DNA from: Actinobacteria bacterium OV450
GTDB taxonomy: Bacteria > Actinomycetota > Actinomycetes > Streptomycetales > Streptomycetaceae
Direction: 5' to 3'
Assembly: GCA_001298555.1 (NCBI GenBank)
Contig: LJCW01000087.1
Coordinates: forward strand, 36,062-100,061
DNA length: 64,000 nucleotides
Shown here piece after piece: positions 38,854-53,508 of this stretch. Under the pieces are notes generated by a model. It did no database searches and was not told the origin of the DNA. It saw nothing but the letters and a program-made list of their open reading frames with translations. Positions within the stretch are counted from its first letter, which is position 1, and every line of letters begins with the position of its first letter. The translations under genes were made by a program, and so were the position numbers.

Positions 38854-40986
38854 TTACTCGCCCTTGGCCTTCGCGATGATCTCCTCGGCGACGTTCCGGG
38901 GAACCTCGGCGTAGGAGTCGAACTGCATCGAGTAGCTGGCGCGACCCGAGGTCTTGCTGCGGAGGTCGCCGACGTAGCCGAACATCTCCGAAAGCGGCAC
39001 GAGGCCCTTCACGACGCGAGCGCCGTGACGCTCCTCCATGGCCTGGATCTGGCCACGGCGGGAGTTGATGTCGCCGATGACGTCACCCATGTAGTCCTCG
39101 GGCGTGGTGACCTCTACGGCCATCATCGGCTCCATGAGCACGGGGGACGCCTTGCGCGCGGCCTCCTTGAAGGCCTGCGAACCGGCAATCTTGAAGGCGA
39201 GCTCGGAGGAGTCGACCTCGTGGTAGCCACCGTCGAGAAGCGTGACGCGGACGCCCGTCATCTCGTAGCCGGCGAGGATGCCGAACTGCATGGCCTCCTG
39301 CGCACCGGCGTCGACCGAAGGGATGTACTCCTTCGGCACGCGGCCACCGGTGACCTTGTTCACGAACTCGTACGCCGGGCCGTCGGCCTCGGTGATGGGC
39401 TCGATCGCGATCTGCACCTTGGCGAACTGACCGGTACCACCGGTCTGCTTCTTGTGGGTGTAGTCGTGACGCTCCACGGTGCCGCGGATCGTCTCACGGT
39501 ACGCGACCTGCGGCTTGCCGACGTTGGCCTCGACCTTGAACTCGCGCTTCATACGGTCGACCAGCACCTCGAGGTGCAGCTCGCCCATACCGCCGAGGAT
39601 GGTCTGGCCCGTCTCCTCGTCCGAGTGAACGTGGAAGGAGGGGTCCTCCTCCGCCAGGCGCTGGATGGCGACACCCAGCTTCTCCTGGTCACCCTTGGAC
39701 TTGGGCTCGATGGCGACCTGGATGACCGGAGCCGGGAAGTCCATGGACTCCAGGATCACGGGCTGCTTGTCGTCACACAGCGTCTCACCGGTGGTGGTCT
39801 GCTTCAGGCCCATGACGGCGACGATGTCACCGGCGCCCACCGCGTCGATCTCTTCACGCTTGTTGGCGTGCATGCGGTAGATCTTGCCGATGCGCTCCTT
39901 CTTGCCCTTGACGGAGTTCAGCACCGAGGTGCCGGCCTCCAGGCGGCCCGAGTAAACCCGGACGAAGGTGAGCTTGCCGAGGTGCGGGTCGCTCATGATC
40001 TTGAACGCCAGCGCCGCGAGGGGCTCGTCGTCGGACGGCTTGCGCTTCACGACGACCTCGGCGTCGCGGACGTCGTGGCCCTCGATGGCCTCGATGTCCA
40101 GCGGCGACGGCAGGTAGCGGACGACGGCGTCGAGCAGGGGCTGAACACCCTTGTTCTTGAACGCCGTGCCACAGAACACCGCGGTGATCGTGGGCTCGCC
40201 CTTGCCCTTGCCGGAGCCGAGGATGATGCGACGGACGGCGGCGTGCAGCTGCTCCACGGACGGCTCGTCGCCGTTCAGGAAGAGCTCCATGATCTCGTCG
40301 TCGTTCTCGGCGACGGTCTCGACCAGCTTGCCGCGCCACTCTTCAGCAGCCTCGGTGTGCGTGGCCGGGATGTCGACGATGTCGTACATCTCGCCCTTGG
40401 TCGCCTCGGCGGACCAGACGAACGCCTTCATCGTGACGAGGTCGACGACACCCTGGAAGTCGGCCTCGGCACCGATGGGGAGCTGCATGACGATCGGAAC
40501 CGCACCGAGGCGGTCCTTGATCATGTCGACGCAGCGGTGGAACTCGGCGCCGGTGCGGTCGAGCTTGTTGACGAAGCAGATGCGCGGCACGCCGTAGCGG
40601 TCCGCCTGACGCCAGACGGTCTCGGACTGCGGCTCGACACCGGCGACACCGTCGAAGACGGTGACGGCGCCGTCGAGGACGCGGAGCGAACGCTCCACCT
40701 CGACGGTGAAGTCGACGTGACCCGGGGTGTCGATGATGTTGATGGTGTGGTCAACATCTTCGAGCGGCCAGTGGCAGGTCGTAGCGGCAGACGTGATGGT
40801 GATACCACGCTCCTGCTCCTGCTCCATCCAGTCCATCGTGGCGGCGCCGTCGTGGACCTCACCGATCTTGTACGACACACCGGTGTAGAACAGGATGCGC
40901 TCGGTGGTGGTCGTCTTGCCCGCGTCGATGTGGGCCATGATGCCGATGTTGCGCACCTTGGCCAGGTCAAGCGAAGTGGTAGCCAT
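38854..40986 (-). CDS. fusA: Elongation factor G
   Basis: EF-G (710 aa) drives translocation and, with RRF, ribosome recycling. It starts [19 protein letters not shown] with the P-loop [13 protein letters not shown], then [15 protein letters not shown] and NKLDRTGA, and ends with domains IV and V. The gap to rpsG is 39 nt. Confidence 0.99.
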   Translation of the reverse strand: MATTSLDLAKVRNIGIMAHIDAGKTTTTERILFYTGVSYKIGEVHDGAATMDWMEQEQERGITITSAATTCHWPLEDVDHTINIIDTPGHVDFTVEVERSLRVLDGAVTVFDGVAGVEPQSETVWRQADRYGVPRICFVNKLDRTGAEFHRCVDMIKDRLGAVPIVMQLPIGAEADFQGVVDLVTMKAFVWSAEATKGEMYDIVDIPATHTEAAEEWRGKLVETVAENDDEIMELFLNGDEPSVEQLHAAVRRIILGSGKGKGEPTITAVFCGTAFKNKGVQPLLDAVVRYLPSPLDIEAIEGHDVRDAEVVVKRKPSDDEPLAALAFKIMSDPHLGKLTFVRVYSGRLEAGTSVLNSVKGKKERIGKIYRMHANKREEIDAVGAGDIVAVMGLKQTTTGETLCDDKQPVILESMDFPAPVIQVAIEPKSKGDQEKLGVAIQRLAEEDPSFHVHSDEETGQTILGGMGELHLEVLVDRMKREFKVEANVGKPQVAYRETIRGTVERHDYTHKKQTGGTGQFAKVQIAIEPITEADGPAYEFVNKVTGGRVPKEYIPSVDAGAQEAMQFGILAGYEMTGVRVTLLDGGYHEVDSSELAFKIAGSQAFKEAARKASPVLMEPMMAVEVTTPEDYMGDVIGDINSRRGQIQAMEERHGARVVKGLVPLSEMFGYVGDLRSKTSGRASYSMQFDSYAEVPRNVAEEIIAKAKGE

Positions 40987-41025
40987 AAGGCTTCGGTCTT
41001 CTCTCGGTCTCGATGTGGGGTGGGA

Positions 41026-41496
41026 CTACCAGCGGTAGTGCGCGAAGGCCTTGTTGGACTCGGCCATCTTGTGCGTGTCCTCGCGCTTCTTGACGGCAGC
41101 GCCAAGACCGTTGGAGGCGTCGAGCAGCTCGTTCATGAGGCGCTCGGTCATGGTCTTCTCACGACGGGCGCGGGAGTAACCCACGAGCCAGCGGAGGGCC
41201 AGGGTCGACTGGCGACCCGGCTTGACCTCGACGGGGACCTGGTAGGTCGCGCCACCGACACGGCGGGACTTGACCTCAAGGGACGGCTTGACGTTCTCCA
41301 GCGCGCGCTTCAGCGTGATGACCGGGTCGTTGCCGGTCTTCTCGCGGAGGCCTTCCATGGCGCCGTAAACGATGCGCTCGGCGGTGGAGCGCTTGCCGTT
41401 CAGGAGGATCTTGTTGATGAGCGACGTCACCAGAGGAGATGCGTAGACCGGGTCGATGATGACCGGGCGCTTCGGGGCGGGGCCCTTACGAGGCAT
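41026..41496 (-). CDS. rpsG: 30S ribosomal protein S7
   Basis: S7 (156 aa) nucleates the 30S head and is the str-operon autoregulator in Escherichia coli. The signature [20 protein letters not shown], then [25 protein letters not shown], is intact. It starts 2 nt after rpsL. Confidence 0.99.
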   Translation of the reverse strand: MPRKGPAPKRPVIIDPVYASPLVTSLINKILLNGKRSTAERIVYGAMEGLREKTGNDPVITLKRALENVKPSLEVKSRRVGGATYQVPVEVKPGRQSTLALRWLVGYSRARREKTMTERLMNELLDASNGLGAAVKKREDTHKMAESNKAFAHYRW

Positions 41497-41498
41497 TC

Positions 41499-41870
41499 TT
41501 ACTTCTCCTTCTTGGCGCCGTAGCGGCTGCGGGCCTGCTTGCGGTTCTTGACAGCCTGGGTGTCAAGCGCACCGCGGATGATCTTGTAACGAACACCCGG
41601 CAGGTCCTTCACACGGCCACCACGCACGAGCACGATCGAGTGCTCCTGCAGGTTGTGTCCCTCACCCGGAATGTAAGCGGTGACCTCGATGCCGGAGGTC
41701 AGACGCACACGCGCGACCTTACGGAGCGCCGAGTTCGGCTTCTTCGGGGTGGTCGTGAACACACGCGTGCAGACACCACGACGCTGGGGCGAAGCCTCAA
41801 GCGCGGGGGTCTTCGTCTTCTCGACCTTGTCCTGCCGGCCCTTCCGGACCAGCTGCTGGATCGTAGGCAC
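41499..41870 (-). CDS. rpsL: 30S ribosomal protein S12
   Basis: S12 (123 aa) is at the decoding centre. The start is [19 protein letters not shown] from GTG at 41870. Lys43 (in TTTPKKPNS) and Lys88 (in [10 protein letters not shown]) are the wild-type residues at positions where streptomycin resistance or 'ribosome engineering' mutations occur. It is the first gene of the str operon. Confidence 0.99.
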   Translation of the reverse strand: MPTIQQLVRKGRQDKVEKTKTPALEASPQRRGVCTRVFTTTPKKPNSALRKVARVRLTSGIEVTAYIPGEGHNLQEHSIVLVRGGRVKDLPGVRYKIIRGALDTQAVKNRKQARSRYGAKKEK

Positions 41871-41920
41871 TACTTCTCCGGTTTCTGTGTGCCGTGTAGT
41901 GAAGCTAACCTGGAACTTTG

Positions 41921-41945
41921 CCGACCCACGCGGTCGGGTGTGTCG
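41921..41945 (-). promoter_or_regulatory. Leader element shared with the S10 operon (copy B)
   Basis: 24 of 25 bases match 33194-33218. The same CCGACC / GGTCGG stem forms, ending 50 nt before the rpsL start and well inside the transcript predicted from the promoter at 42063-42091. Confidence 0.6.
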
Positions 41946-42062
41946 GATCCGGCGGGACTCCGCGCAAGCACGGAAACACATGGATCGCGGTGGCTGTATC
42001 CGGCTCTCATGCGGTTGATGGACACGCACGGGAGCCCAGGCACACCCCAGGCACAAGGTCTG

Positions 42063-42091
42063 AGCGTACCTACCGCATCCCATCCGGTCAA
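42063..42091 (-). promoter_or_regulatory. Promoter of the str operon
   Basis: The -35 TTGACC (42086-42091), a 17-nt spacer and the -10 TACGCT (42063-42068). The predicted leader is about 185 nt. The rest of the 425-nt rpsL-yfhO gap (41871-42295) holds this leader and the yfhO promoter region, with no gene. Confidence 0.7.
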
Positions 42092-42232
42092 AACAAAGGC
42101 GCGGGCGGGACGGCCGCGACATCGCCGCCGGTCATGTGCCGCTTGGGCGAGGCCCCCGTGCAGCCGTGCCGACTCGCACCTGTGGTAAAGGCGTGCTAAG
42201 GGGAGCCGGACCGGTCGTCCGACCCCGCCAAC

Positions 42233-42238
42233 TACACT
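42233..42238 (+). promoter_or_regulatory. Candidate -10 element for the YfhO-like gene
   Basis: TACACT lies about 58 nt before the TTG start. No convincing -35 is visible. Confidence 0.4.
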
Positions 42239-42295
42239 GCCTCAGCGATTCACCCCAAACGGCACGAGCATCCACGACCATCAGGGAGCGGGACA

Positions 42296-44788
42296 TTGCG
42301 GACGGTCACACCGGAGCCGACGGCGGCGGTCACCCCGGTCCACCCCCCGCCCCGCCCCCGGCGCCCGCGGTTCGCCCGCCTGTACGGGCCCCTGCTGGCG
42401 TTCCTCGTCACCTCGGCCGCGTTCTGCTCGGCCTGGGTGGCCCGCGGCACCTTCCCCTTCGGCACCACCGGCCGGGCCCTCAACGACCAGGCCAACCAGT
42501 ACGTGCCCTTCCACCGCGCGCTGTGGGACCTGGTCCACGGGCAGGCCGCCGGCGACCTCCTGTTCACCTGGCGCGGCGGCTTCGGACAGCAGTTCCTGTC
42601 CGACTACTACACCTACCTCGGCAACCCGTTCTCCTGGCTGGCCGTCCTTGTCCCCCGCAACCACGTCGACCTCGCCGTCTTCGCGGTCACCCCGATCACC
42701 ATGGGCACCGCCGCCGCCGTCATGACGGTCTACCTCGGCAAGCTCCGTCCCGGGCCGTGGTGGCAGCGCGGGGTCCTCGGCGCCTGCTACGGCCTGTGCG
42801 GATGGGCCCTCAGCGACGCCTCGTACATCCCCATGTGGCTGTGGGGCCTGGTCGCGCTCCCCCTCCTCGGCATCGCCGTCGAATGGTGCCTGGAGGAACG
42901 CCGCTGGCCGGGGGTGGCGCTGTTCGTCGCGCTCGCCTGGCTCGGCAACTTCTACACCGCGATGATGGCCACGATGGCCGCCTGCGTCCTGCTCGCCATC
43001 CGCCTGATCACCCGGGACACGCCCGGCCGGCCGGGGGTCCCCCGGGACGGGGTCCGGTGGAGGCTGCGCGCCCTGTGGCGGGCGTCGACCGGCGCCGCGA
43101 CGGGCATCCTGCTCACCCTCCCCCTCCTGCTGCCGGCGTTCCTCTCCAGCGGCTCCGCCCAGCCCACCCGGGCCGGGGCGTTCGAGCCCGTACGGATCGA
43201 GCTCTTCCTGGCCGGGATGCTCCCGGCCACCCACCTGTGGGGCGGCCGGCCGCGGCTGTACGTCGCCTCGCTGGGCCTGATCCTCGCCGGATCGTTCCTC
43301 TTCAACGCCGCCATCGGCCGCAGGGCCCGCCTGGTGTGGGCGGTGGCGACGCTGCTGGTCGCCGCCTCGTTCCAGTTCCCGCCCACCCAGTACGCGTGGC
43401 ACGGCCTGGCGGTGCCGAACGGCAATCCGTACCGCGAGGCCTTCGTCTTCAGCGGCATGGTGGTGATCCTGGCCTGGCTGGCCCTGGCCCACCGCCCGCG
43501 CCCCCTCCACCTGGCCCTGACGGCCGCCCTGCTGGTGGCCGCCACTTTCGCGCTCCGGCACACCGACGACTTCGGCGGCTGGACCTGGCCCGCGGTGCTC
43601 GTCGGCGGGGGCGTCTCGCTGCTCGCCCTGGTCCTCCTGGCCCTGGGCGAGCAGCGCCGGTACCTGATCCCCGTGGCCGCCGTCCTCATGGTCGGCGTGG
43701 TCCTCGCCGAATCCACCGTGGCCGCCGCCAACGCGGACGCCCGCCGCAGCCGCGAACGCTGGGCCAAGCCGGTCGCCACCTCGAACCGCTCGATCAACGC
43801 GCACTTCGACGCCGTCCGGCAGGTGGACGGCTGGCCCGCATACCGGACCGACTCCGGCGCGCCGCAGACCTCGTACAACGACGCCCTGGCCCTGCGCGCC
43901 GAGGGACCGCAGTACTACAGCAGCTACCTGCCGGAGGCCACCTACCGGGCCTTGGAGCCCCTCGGCTACGGCTTCAAGAACGACGGCCGGACCTTCTTCG
44001 GCGCCGACAGCCCGGTGCTCGACGCCATCTTCTCCATCGGTGCCCGCGTCCGCCCGGGGAGCGCCCCGAACAGCTGGACGGCGACCCGCTTCGCGGCCCC
44101 TCCCCTGGTCACGGTCCGCAGCTCCGGCTACACCTCCCCCAACCCGGCCGGCAGCGTCTACGCCCGCCAGGAGAACGTCCTGGGCGCCACCGTCTACCAG
44201 GTCCCGCAGGTCACCCGCGGGGGCAGCGCCACGGAGCACACGTACACCGCCCGCTGCACCCCGGGCTCCGAGGCGTACTGGTTCTCCCCCGAGCTCTACG
44301 GCACCCTCACCTCCGGCGGCTCGGCCCGCCCCCTGGAGGACCGGATGACCGGAGTCGCCAAGCTCGGCCCGGTCCCCGCGGACGGCACGGTCTCGGTCAC
44401 GGTGAACACCGGCACGAAGGACGCCACGGCGGGCGAACACCCCGTCGGCTGCCTGGACCGCGCCGCCCTGGACGCTGCCGTCGGCACCCTGAGGTCCACC
44501 GGCGCCACGAAGGTCACGGCGGGCGGCCACTCCATCGAGGCCACCCTCCCGAAGGGCGCCACGGGCACGGCGGTCTTCGCGATGACGGCCGTCCCGGGCT
44601 GGCAGTGCTCGGCCCCGATGCGCGACTTCCACGGCCTGGTCTCCGTGGACCTCCCCCCGGGCGCCGACAAGGTCTCCTGCACCTTCACCCCCAAGGGCCT
44701 CACCCCGGGCCTGGCAGCCGCCGCCCTGGCCCTCCTGACCCTGGCGTCGGTAACCCTCAACACCCTCCGCCGCCGCCGACGCGCCTGA
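42296..44788 (+). CDS. YfhO-family polytopic membrane protein
   Basis: This 830-aa protein has many hydrophobic helices in the first ~500 residues and a large extracytoplasmic region with a final membrane segment near the C-terminus (LAAAALALLTLASV). YfhO proteins are GT-C-like membrane proteins; the Bacillus homologue is linked to glycosylation of lipoteichoic acid. Family blocks are the first loop with FHRALWDLVHGQAAGDLLFTW, then FGQQFLSDYYTYLGNPFSWL, and later YREAFVFSGM. The substrate is unknown here. The start is TTG at 42296 behind AGGGAGC. It is convergent with rpoC and divergent from rpsL. Confidence 0.85.
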   Translation: MRTVTPEPTAAVTPVHPPPRPRRPRFARLYGPLLAFLVTSAAFCSAWVARGTFPFGTTGRALNDQANQYVPFHRALWDLVHGQAAGDLLFTWRGGFGQQFLSDYYTYLGNPFSWLAVLVPRNHVDLAVFAVTPITMGTAAAVMTVYLGKLRPGPWWQRGVLGACYGLCGWALSDASYIPMWLWGLVALPLLGIAVEWCLEERRWPGVALFVALAWLGNFYTAMMATMAACVLLAIRLITRDTPGRPGVPRDGVRWRLRALWRASTGAATGILLTLPLLLPAFLSSGSAQPTRAGAFEPVRIELFLAGMLPATHLWGGRPRLYVASLGLILAGSFLFNAAIGRRARLVWAVATLLVAASFQFPPTQYAWHGLAVPNGNPYREAFVFSGMVVILAWLALAHRPRPLHLALTAALLVAATFALRHTDDFGGWTWPAVLVGGGVSLLALVLLALGEQRRYLIPVAAVLMVGVVLAESTVAAANADARRSRERWAKPVATSNRSINAHFDAVRQVDGWPAYRTDSGAPQTSYNDALALRAEGPQYYSSYLPEATYRALEPLGYGFKNDGRTFFGADSPVLDAIFSIGARVRPGSAPNSWTATRFAAPPLVTVRSSGYTSPNPAGSVYARQENVLGATVYQVPQVTRGGSATEHTYTARCTPGSEAYWFSPELYGTLTSGGSARPLEDRMTGVAKLGPVPADGTVSVTVNTGTKDATAGEHPVGCLDRAALDAAVGTLRSTGATKVTAGGHSIEATLPKGATGTAVFAMTAVPGWQCSAPMRDFHGLVSVDLPPGADKVSCTFTPKGLTPGLAAAALALLTLASVTLNTLRRRRRA

Positions 44789-44789
44789 C

Positions 44790-44820
44790 GGCCTCCCCGG
44801 GGTTCCGCCCCGGGGAGGCC
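44790..44820 (+). terminator. Terminator of the YfhO-like gene
   Basis: A perfect 11-bp stem GGCCTCCCCGG / CCGGGGAGGCC with a 9-nt loop, 1 nt after the stop. Confidence 0.75.
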
Positions 44821-44873
44821 ACAGCCCGGCGGCCTTGCCGGCCGCCCTGCCGCCCTGCGGTCCCGGGCAACGA

Positions 44874-44914
44874 AGAAGCCCCCCGCCACTCCTTTCGGAG
44901 CGGCGGGGGGCTTC
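44874..44914 (-). terminator. Terminator of rpoB-rpoC
   Basis: The stem GAAGCCCCCCGCC / GGCGGGGGGCTTC is followed on the minus strand by TTCGTT, 13 nt after the rpoC stop. Confidence 0.8.
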
Positions 44915-44927
44915 CTCTTACGAGCTC

Positions 44928-48827
<3,900 letters not shown>

Positions 48828-48886
48828 TGTGCGTCAATCCCTCTTTCGGGGTCGAGTCTCAATCATGGTCTGAACGGTCCCGGGGA

Positions 48887-48918
48887 TGACGGGGGGCTCT
48901 TGAGCGAGCCCCCCGTCA
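48887..48918 (-). promoter_or_regulatory. Perfect 13-bp hairpin between rpoB and rpoC
   Basis: TGACGGGGGGCTC / GAGCCCCCCGTCA with a 6-nt loop, 6 nt after the rpoB stop. No T run follows, so a processing or stability element is more likely than a full terminator. Confidence 0.65.
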
Positions 48919-48924
48919 GGCCCG

Positions 48925-51900
48925 TCAGACCTCTTCGACGCTGCTCGGCTCGCGCCGGGACAGGTCGATACCGAGCTCCTCCGCCGCGCGGAAGACGTCC
49001 TCGTCGGTGTCGCGCATCTCGATGGACATGCCGTCCGAGGACAGCACCTCCACGTTGAGGCAGAGCGACTGCATTTCCTTGATGAGCACCTTGAAGGACT
49101 CGGGAATGCCCGGCTCGGGGATGTTCTCGCCCTTGACGATGGCCTCGTAGACCTTCACGCGGCCGGTGACGTCGTCGGACTTGATGGTCAGCAGCTCCTG
49201 GAGGGCGTAAGCGGCGCCATAAGCCTCGAGCGCCCACACCTCCATCTCACCGAAGCGCTGGCCACCGAACTGCGCCTTACCACCCAGCGGCTGCTGCGTG
49301 ATCATCGAGTACGGACCGGTCGACCGCGCGTGGAGCTTGTCGTCGACCAGGTGGTGGAGCTTGAGGATGTACATGTACCCGATCGAGATCGGGTCCGGGA
49401 ACGGCTCGCCGGAGCGGCCGTCGAACAGGCGCGCCTTGCCGGACGGGAGGACCAGGCGGTCACCGTCGCGGTTCGGGATGGTGTGCTCGAACAGGCCGGC
49501 GAGTTCGTCCTCGCGGGCGCCGTCGAACACCGGGGTGGCGACGTTGGTGCCGGGCTCGACGCGGTCGGCGCCGATGGCCTTCAGTCGCTCGGCCCACTCC
49601 TCGCCGAGGCCGGAGACGTCCCAGCCGCGGCTGGCGAGCCAGCCGAGGTGGATCTCCAGGACCTGTCCCGGGTTCATTCGGGACGGGACGCCCAGCGGGT
49701 TCAGGATGATGTCGACCGGGGTGCCGTCCTCGAGGAAGGGCATGTCCTCGATCGGAAGGATCTTGGAGATGACACCCTTGTTGCCGTGGCGGCCGGCGAG
49801 CTTGTCACCGTCGGTGATCTTGCGCTTCTGGGCGACGTAGACGCGGACCAGCTGGTTCACGCCCGGAGGAAGCTCGTCGCCCTCCTCGCGGTCGAAGACG
49901 CGGACACCGATGACCTTGCCGATCTCACCGTGAGGGACCTTGAGCGAGGTGTCACGCACCTCGCGGGCCTTCTCACCGAAGATCGCGCGGAGCAGGCGCT
50001 CCTCCGGGGTCAGCTCGGTCTCACCCTTGGGCGTGACCTTGCCGACCAGGATGTCGCCGGCGACGACGTCCGCACCGATGCGGATGATGCCGCGCTCGTC
50101 GAGGTCGGCGAGGACCTCCTCGGAGACGTTCGGGATGTCCCGGGTGATCTCCTCGGGGCCCAGCTTGGTGTCACGGGCGTCGACCTCGTGCTCCTCGATG
50201 TGGATCGAGGAGAGGACGTCGTCCTGCACGAGGCGCTGCGACAGGATGATCGCGTCCTCGTAGTTGTGGCCTTCCCACGGCATGAACGCGACGAGCAGGT
50301 TCTTGCCGAGGGCCATCTCGCCCTCTTCGGTGGCCGGGCCGTCGGCGAGGACCTGGGCCTCGACGATCCGGTCGCCCTCGTTGACGATCACCTTCTGGTT
50401 GACCGAGGTGCCCTGGTTCGAGCGGGAGAACTTGGCGACGCGGTACGTGGTGTACGTGCCGTCGTCGTTGGCGACGGTGATGTAGTCGGCCGAGACCTCC
50501 TGGACGACACCGTCCTTCTCCGCCTTGATCGAGTCACCGGCGTCGACCGCACAGCGGTACTCCATGCCGGTGCCGACGAGCGGGGCCTCCGCCTTGATGA
50601 GCGGAACGGCCTGGCGCATCATGTTCGCGCCCATGAGGGCACGGTTGGCGTCGTCGTGCTCCAGGAAGGGGATCATCGCGGTCGCGACGGACACCATCTG
50701 GCGCGGGGAGACGTCCATGTAGTCGACGTCGCCGCCGGCGATGTAGTCGATCTCGCCGCCACGACGGCGGACCAGGACGCGGTTCTCGGTGAAGCGCATC
50801 TCGTCGTTCAGCGCGGCGTTCGCCTGCGCGATGACGAAGCGGTCTTCCTCGTCGGCGGTCAGGTAGTCGACCTCGTCGGTGACGACACCGTCGACGACCT
50901 TGCGGTACGGGGTCTCGACGAAACCGAACGCGTTGACGCGGCCGTAGGAGGCGAGCGAGCCGATCAGACCGATGTTCGGGCCTTCAGGGGTCTCGATCGG
51001 GCACATGCGGCCGTAGTGCGACGGGTGCACGTCACGGACCTCGAAGCCGGCCCGCTCACGGGACAGACCACCGGGACCCAGGGCCGAGAGACGGCGCTTG
51101 TGCGTCAGACCCGACAGCGGGTTGTTCTGGTCCATGAACTGCGACAGCTGGCTGGTGCCGAAGAACTCCTTGATGGAGGCGACGACCGGCCGGATGTTGA
51201 TCAGGGTCTGCGGCGTGATCGCCTCGACGTCCTGCGTGGTCATGCGCTCGCGGACGACGCGCTCCATACGAGCCAGACCCGTGCGGACCTGGTTCTGGAT
51301 GAGCTCGCCGACGTTGCGCAGACGACGGTTGCCGAAGTGGTCGATGTCGTCGGTCTCGACGACGATCGAACGACCCGACTCACCGGTGGTCTCGGTCTCG
51401 CCCGCGTGGAGCTTCACGAGGTACTTGATCGTCGCGATGATGTCGTCGGTGGTGAGCACACCGGCGTCGAGCGGCTCGTCGGCGCCGAGCTTCTTGTTCA
51501 CCTTGTAGCGGCCGACCTTGGCGAGGTCGTAGCGCTTCGGGTTGAAGTAGAGGTTCTCGAGCAGCGTCTGAGCGGCCTCGCGCGTCGGCGGCTCGCCCGG
51601 GCGCAGCTTGCGGTAGATGTCGAGCAGCGCGTCGTCCTGGCCCTGGGTGTGGTCCTTCTCCAGGGTGGCGCGCATGGACTCGTACTCGCCGAACTCCTCG
51701 AGGATCTGCTCGGTGGTCCAGCCGAGAGCCTTCAGGAGGACGGTGACGGACTGCTTGCGCTTGCGGTCGATGCGGACACCGACCATGTCGCGCTTGTCGA
51801 CCTCCATCTCCAGCCAGGCACCCCGGGACGGGATGATCTTGGCGGAGAAGATGTCCTTGTCGGACGTCTTGTCGATGGAGGAGTCGAAGTAGACACCGGG

Positions 51901-52407
51901 GGAACGGACGAGCTGCGACACCACGACACGCTCGGTGCCGTTGATGACGAAGGTGCCCTTGTTGGTCATGAGCGGGAAGTCGCCCATGAAGACCGTCTGA
52001 GACTTGATCTCACCGGTCTCGTTGTTCGTGAACTCGGCCGTGACGAAGAGCGGCGCCGCGTACGTGAAGTCGCGCTCCTTGCACTCGTCGACGGAGTTCT
52101 TCGCCGGCTCGAACCGGTGGTCGCGGAACGTCAGCGACATGGAACCGGAGAAGTCCTCGATCGGCGAGATCTCCTCGAAGATCTCTTCCAGACCGGACTT
52201 GGTGGGAACGTCCTGTCCACTCTCGAGCGCCGACTCGACGCGAGACTTCCAGGCTGCATTGCCGAGCAGCCAGTCAAAGCTCTCGGTCTGCAGCGCCAGG
52301 AGGTTCGGAACCTCGAGGGGCTCCTTGATCTTTGCAAAGGAGATGCGCAGCGGGGCGGTGCTGGCACCGGTGTTCGTATTGGTCGAGGCGTTGCGCGAGG
52401 CGGCCAA
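48925..52407 (-). CDS. rpoB: RNA polymerase beta subunit
   Basis: RpoB (1160 aa) begins [20 protein letters not shown] after an unusual TTG start at 52407, supported by GGAAGGA and by homology. The frame is open 19 codons further without support. The rifampicin region reads [20 protein letters not shown] and then [12 protein letters not shown], with wild-type Asp, His and Ser at the main resistance positions. The C-terminus has [20 protein letters not shown]. Confidence 0.99.
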   Translation of the reverse strand: MAASRNASTNTNTGASTAPLRISFAKIKEPLEVPNLLALQTESFDWLLGNAAWKSRVESALESGQDVPTKSGLEEIFEEISPIEDFSGSMSLTFRDHRFEPAKNSVDECKERDFTYAAPLFVTAEFTNNETGEIKSQTVFMGDFPLMTNKGTFVINGTERVVVSQLVRSPGVYFDSSIDKTSDKDIFSAKIIPSRGAWLEMEVDKRDMVGVRIDRKRKQSVTVLLKALGWTTEQILEEFGEYESMRATLEKDHTQGQDDALLDIYRKLRPGEPPTREAAQTLLENLYFNPKRYDLAKVGRYKVNKKLGADEPLDAGVLTTDDIIATIKYLVKLHAGETETTGESGRSIVVETDDIDHFGNRRLRNVGELIQNQVRTGLARMERVVRERMTTQDVEAITPQTLINIRPVVASIKEFFGTSQLSQFMDQNNPLSGLTHKRRLSALGPGGLSRERAGFEVRDVHPSHYGRMCPIETPEGPNIGLIGSLASYGRVNAFGFVETPYRKVVDGVVTDEVDYLTADEEDRFVIAQANAALNDEMRFTENRVLVRRRGGEIDYIAGGDVDYMDVSPRQMVSVATAMIPFLEHDDANRALMGANMMRQAVPLIKAEAPLVGTGMEYRCAVDAGDSIKAEKDGVVQEVSADYITVANDDGTYTTYRVAKFSRSNQGTSVNQKVIVNEGDRIVEAQVLADGPATEEGEMALGKNLLVAFMPWEGHNYEDAIILSQRLVQDDVLSSIHIEEHEVDARDTKLGPEEITRDIPNVSEEVLADLDERGIIRIGADVVAGDILVGKVTPKGETELTPEERLLRAIFGEKAREVRDTSLKVPHGEIGKVIGVRVFDREEGDELPPGVNQLVRVYVAQKRKITDGDKLAGRHGNKGVISKILPIEDMPFLEDGTPVDIILNPLGVPSRMNPGQVLEIHLGWLASRGWDVSGLGEEWAERLKAIGADRVEPGTNVATPVFDGAREDELAGLFEHTIPNRDGDRLVLPSGKARLFDGRSGEPFPDPISIGYMYILKLHHLVDDKLHARSTGPYSMITQQPLGGKAQFGGQRFGEMEVWALEAYGAAYALQELLTIKSDDVTGRVKVYEAIVKGENIPEPGIPESFKVLIKEMQSLCLNVEVLSSDGMSIEMRDTDEDVFRAAEELGIDLSRREPSSVEEV

Positions 52408-52586
52408 GAGGGGGTCCTTCCGAGGGCTCGGACTCACTACGCGCGTACCGGTCCCAGCTGACACAGAAGACGGCCCGCCTGATTCGGCCTGAAAGGCCTG
52501 GTCAGGGCGTATCTATCAAGTGTGCTCAAGCGTGGGCATGCCCCTGGCGACGGGCAGGGGGCAGCTAACAGGCAGCGCAAAGGGTC

Positions 52587-52615
52587 AGTGTAGCCACTTG
52601 GCTCACTGATGTCCA
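52587..52615 (-). promoter_or_regulatory. Promoter of rpoB-rpoC
   Basis: The -35 TGGACA (52610-52615), a 17-nt spacer and the -10 TACACT (52587-52592). The start would be near 52580, giving a leader of about 170 nt. That leader contains the hairpins CCCCTG/CAGGGG (52541-52560) and GGCCT/AGGCC (52486-52498). The 606-nt rplL-rpoB gap (52408-53013) holds this promoter, the palindrome cluster and the rplL attenuator, with no gene. Confidence 0.8.
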
Positions 52616-52747
52616 GACCAGGTTTCCGGAAACCGGCAACAGGCCTTCCCCATGTCGTTTAAACCAACCCTGCAACCCTGCGTCCAACACGCGGATCCCG
52701 TGGCTCTCGCACACGGAGCGCGTATCAGTACTGCCCTCTTCGTAGTC

Positions 52748-52804
52748 GATCCATGCCTCGGATCCAAGATCCGAGCCTCGGATCTCCGATCGAACCGATC
52801 GATC
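52748..52804. repeat. GATC-rich palindrome cluster upstream of the rpoB promoter
   Basis: Seven GATC sites fall in 57 bp. CTCGGATC-CAA-GATCCGAG (52757-52775) is a perfect inverted repeat, CTCGGATC recurs at 52777-52784, and CGATCG-AAC-CGATCG (52787-52801) is a second palindrome pair. The cluster lies about 135 bp upstream of the -35. Confidence 0.85.
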
Positions 52805-52952
52805 CCACAACGGGACTGAGAATTGCGCGCCGCGTGCCGTTCGTCAAGGCCCCCTGCTCCGTGCGGATCAGCTCCGGACCCGGCCTCGGGGCAACGATGA
52901 TCACCCTACTCCCCAACGAGACCAGGGCAAGTCAGGCACTGCGGGTACGCCA

Positions 52953-52984
52953 AAGGGCGACCACCCTTACGGGTGATCGCCCTT
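52953..52984 (-). terminator. Terminator/attenuator after rplL
   Basis: The stem AAGGGCGA-x-CACCC / GGGTG-x-TCGCCCTT with a 4-nt loop is followed by TTGGCG on the minus strand. It partly separates rplJ-rplL from rpoB-rpoC. Confidence 0.75.
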
Positions 52985-53013
52985 GGCTGGGGCCTCAGGA
53001 GGCCCCGGAGGTG

Positions 53014-53397
53014 TTACTTGACCTCGACGGCCGCACCGGCGCCCTTGAGGGCCTCGGCGGCCTTCTCAGCGGCGTCCTTGGCAACCTTCTCGAGGACGGG
53101 CTTCGGCGCACCGTCGACGAGGTCCTTGGCCTCCTTGAGGCCCAGGGAGGTGAGCTCGCGCACGACCTTGATGACCTGGATCTTCTTGTCGCCGGCACCG
53201 GTGAGGATGACGTCGAACTCGTCCTTCTCCTCCTCGGCCTCGGCCGGGGCGCCGGGGGCACCCGGGGCGGCAACGGCGACGGCCGCGGCGGCGGTGACGT
53301 CGAACTTCTCCTCGAAGGCCTTCACGAACTCGGAGAGCTCGATGAGGGTCATCTCCTCGAACTGGGCGAGGAGGTCGTCCTGAGAGAGCTTCGCCAT
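53014..53397 (-). CDS. rplL: 50S ribosomal protein L7/L12
   Basis: L7/L12 (127 aa) forms the stalk that recruits translational GTPases. The N-terminal dimer domain is [20 protein letters not shown], followed by an Ala/Gly hinge (about 45-58) and the C-terminal domain [21 protein letters not shown] chose ATG at 53397 (53415 is six codons upstream). The 111-nt gap to rplJ contains CCACGC/GCGTGG. Confidence 0.99.
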   Translation of the reverse strand: MAKLSQDDLLAQFEEMTLIELSEFVKAFEEKFDVTAAAAVAVAAPGAPGAPAEAEEEKDEFDVILTGAGDKKIQVIKVVRELTSLGLKEAKDLVDGAPKPVLEKVAKDAAEKAAEALKGAGAAVEVK

Positions 53398-53508
53398 GAT
53401 GGGCGATCCTTCCACTAATTCGGCAGGTGCCGATATGTCTATAGAGGCGGGCGTAACGGCCCGCTACGACCCACGCACTAGGCGGCGTGGATCAGTGCGC
53501 GAGCCGAA

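Noticed and set aside
38839..41523. An 894-codon plus-strand open frame
   Set aside because: Antisense to fusA and rpsG with the same compositional artefact.
49330..52461. A 1043-codon plus-strand open frame
   Set aside because: Antisense shadow of rpoB; low-complexity Leu/Asp/Val composition.
52565..52810. 81-aa minus-strand ORF over the rpoB promoter
   Set aside because: It would be read through the mapped rpoB promoter, and it has no ribosome site or family match.
53450..53490. Third copy of the shared leader element upstream of rplL
   Set aside because: Only CGACCCACGC matches; the GGTCGG arm is absent, so the stem cannot form.
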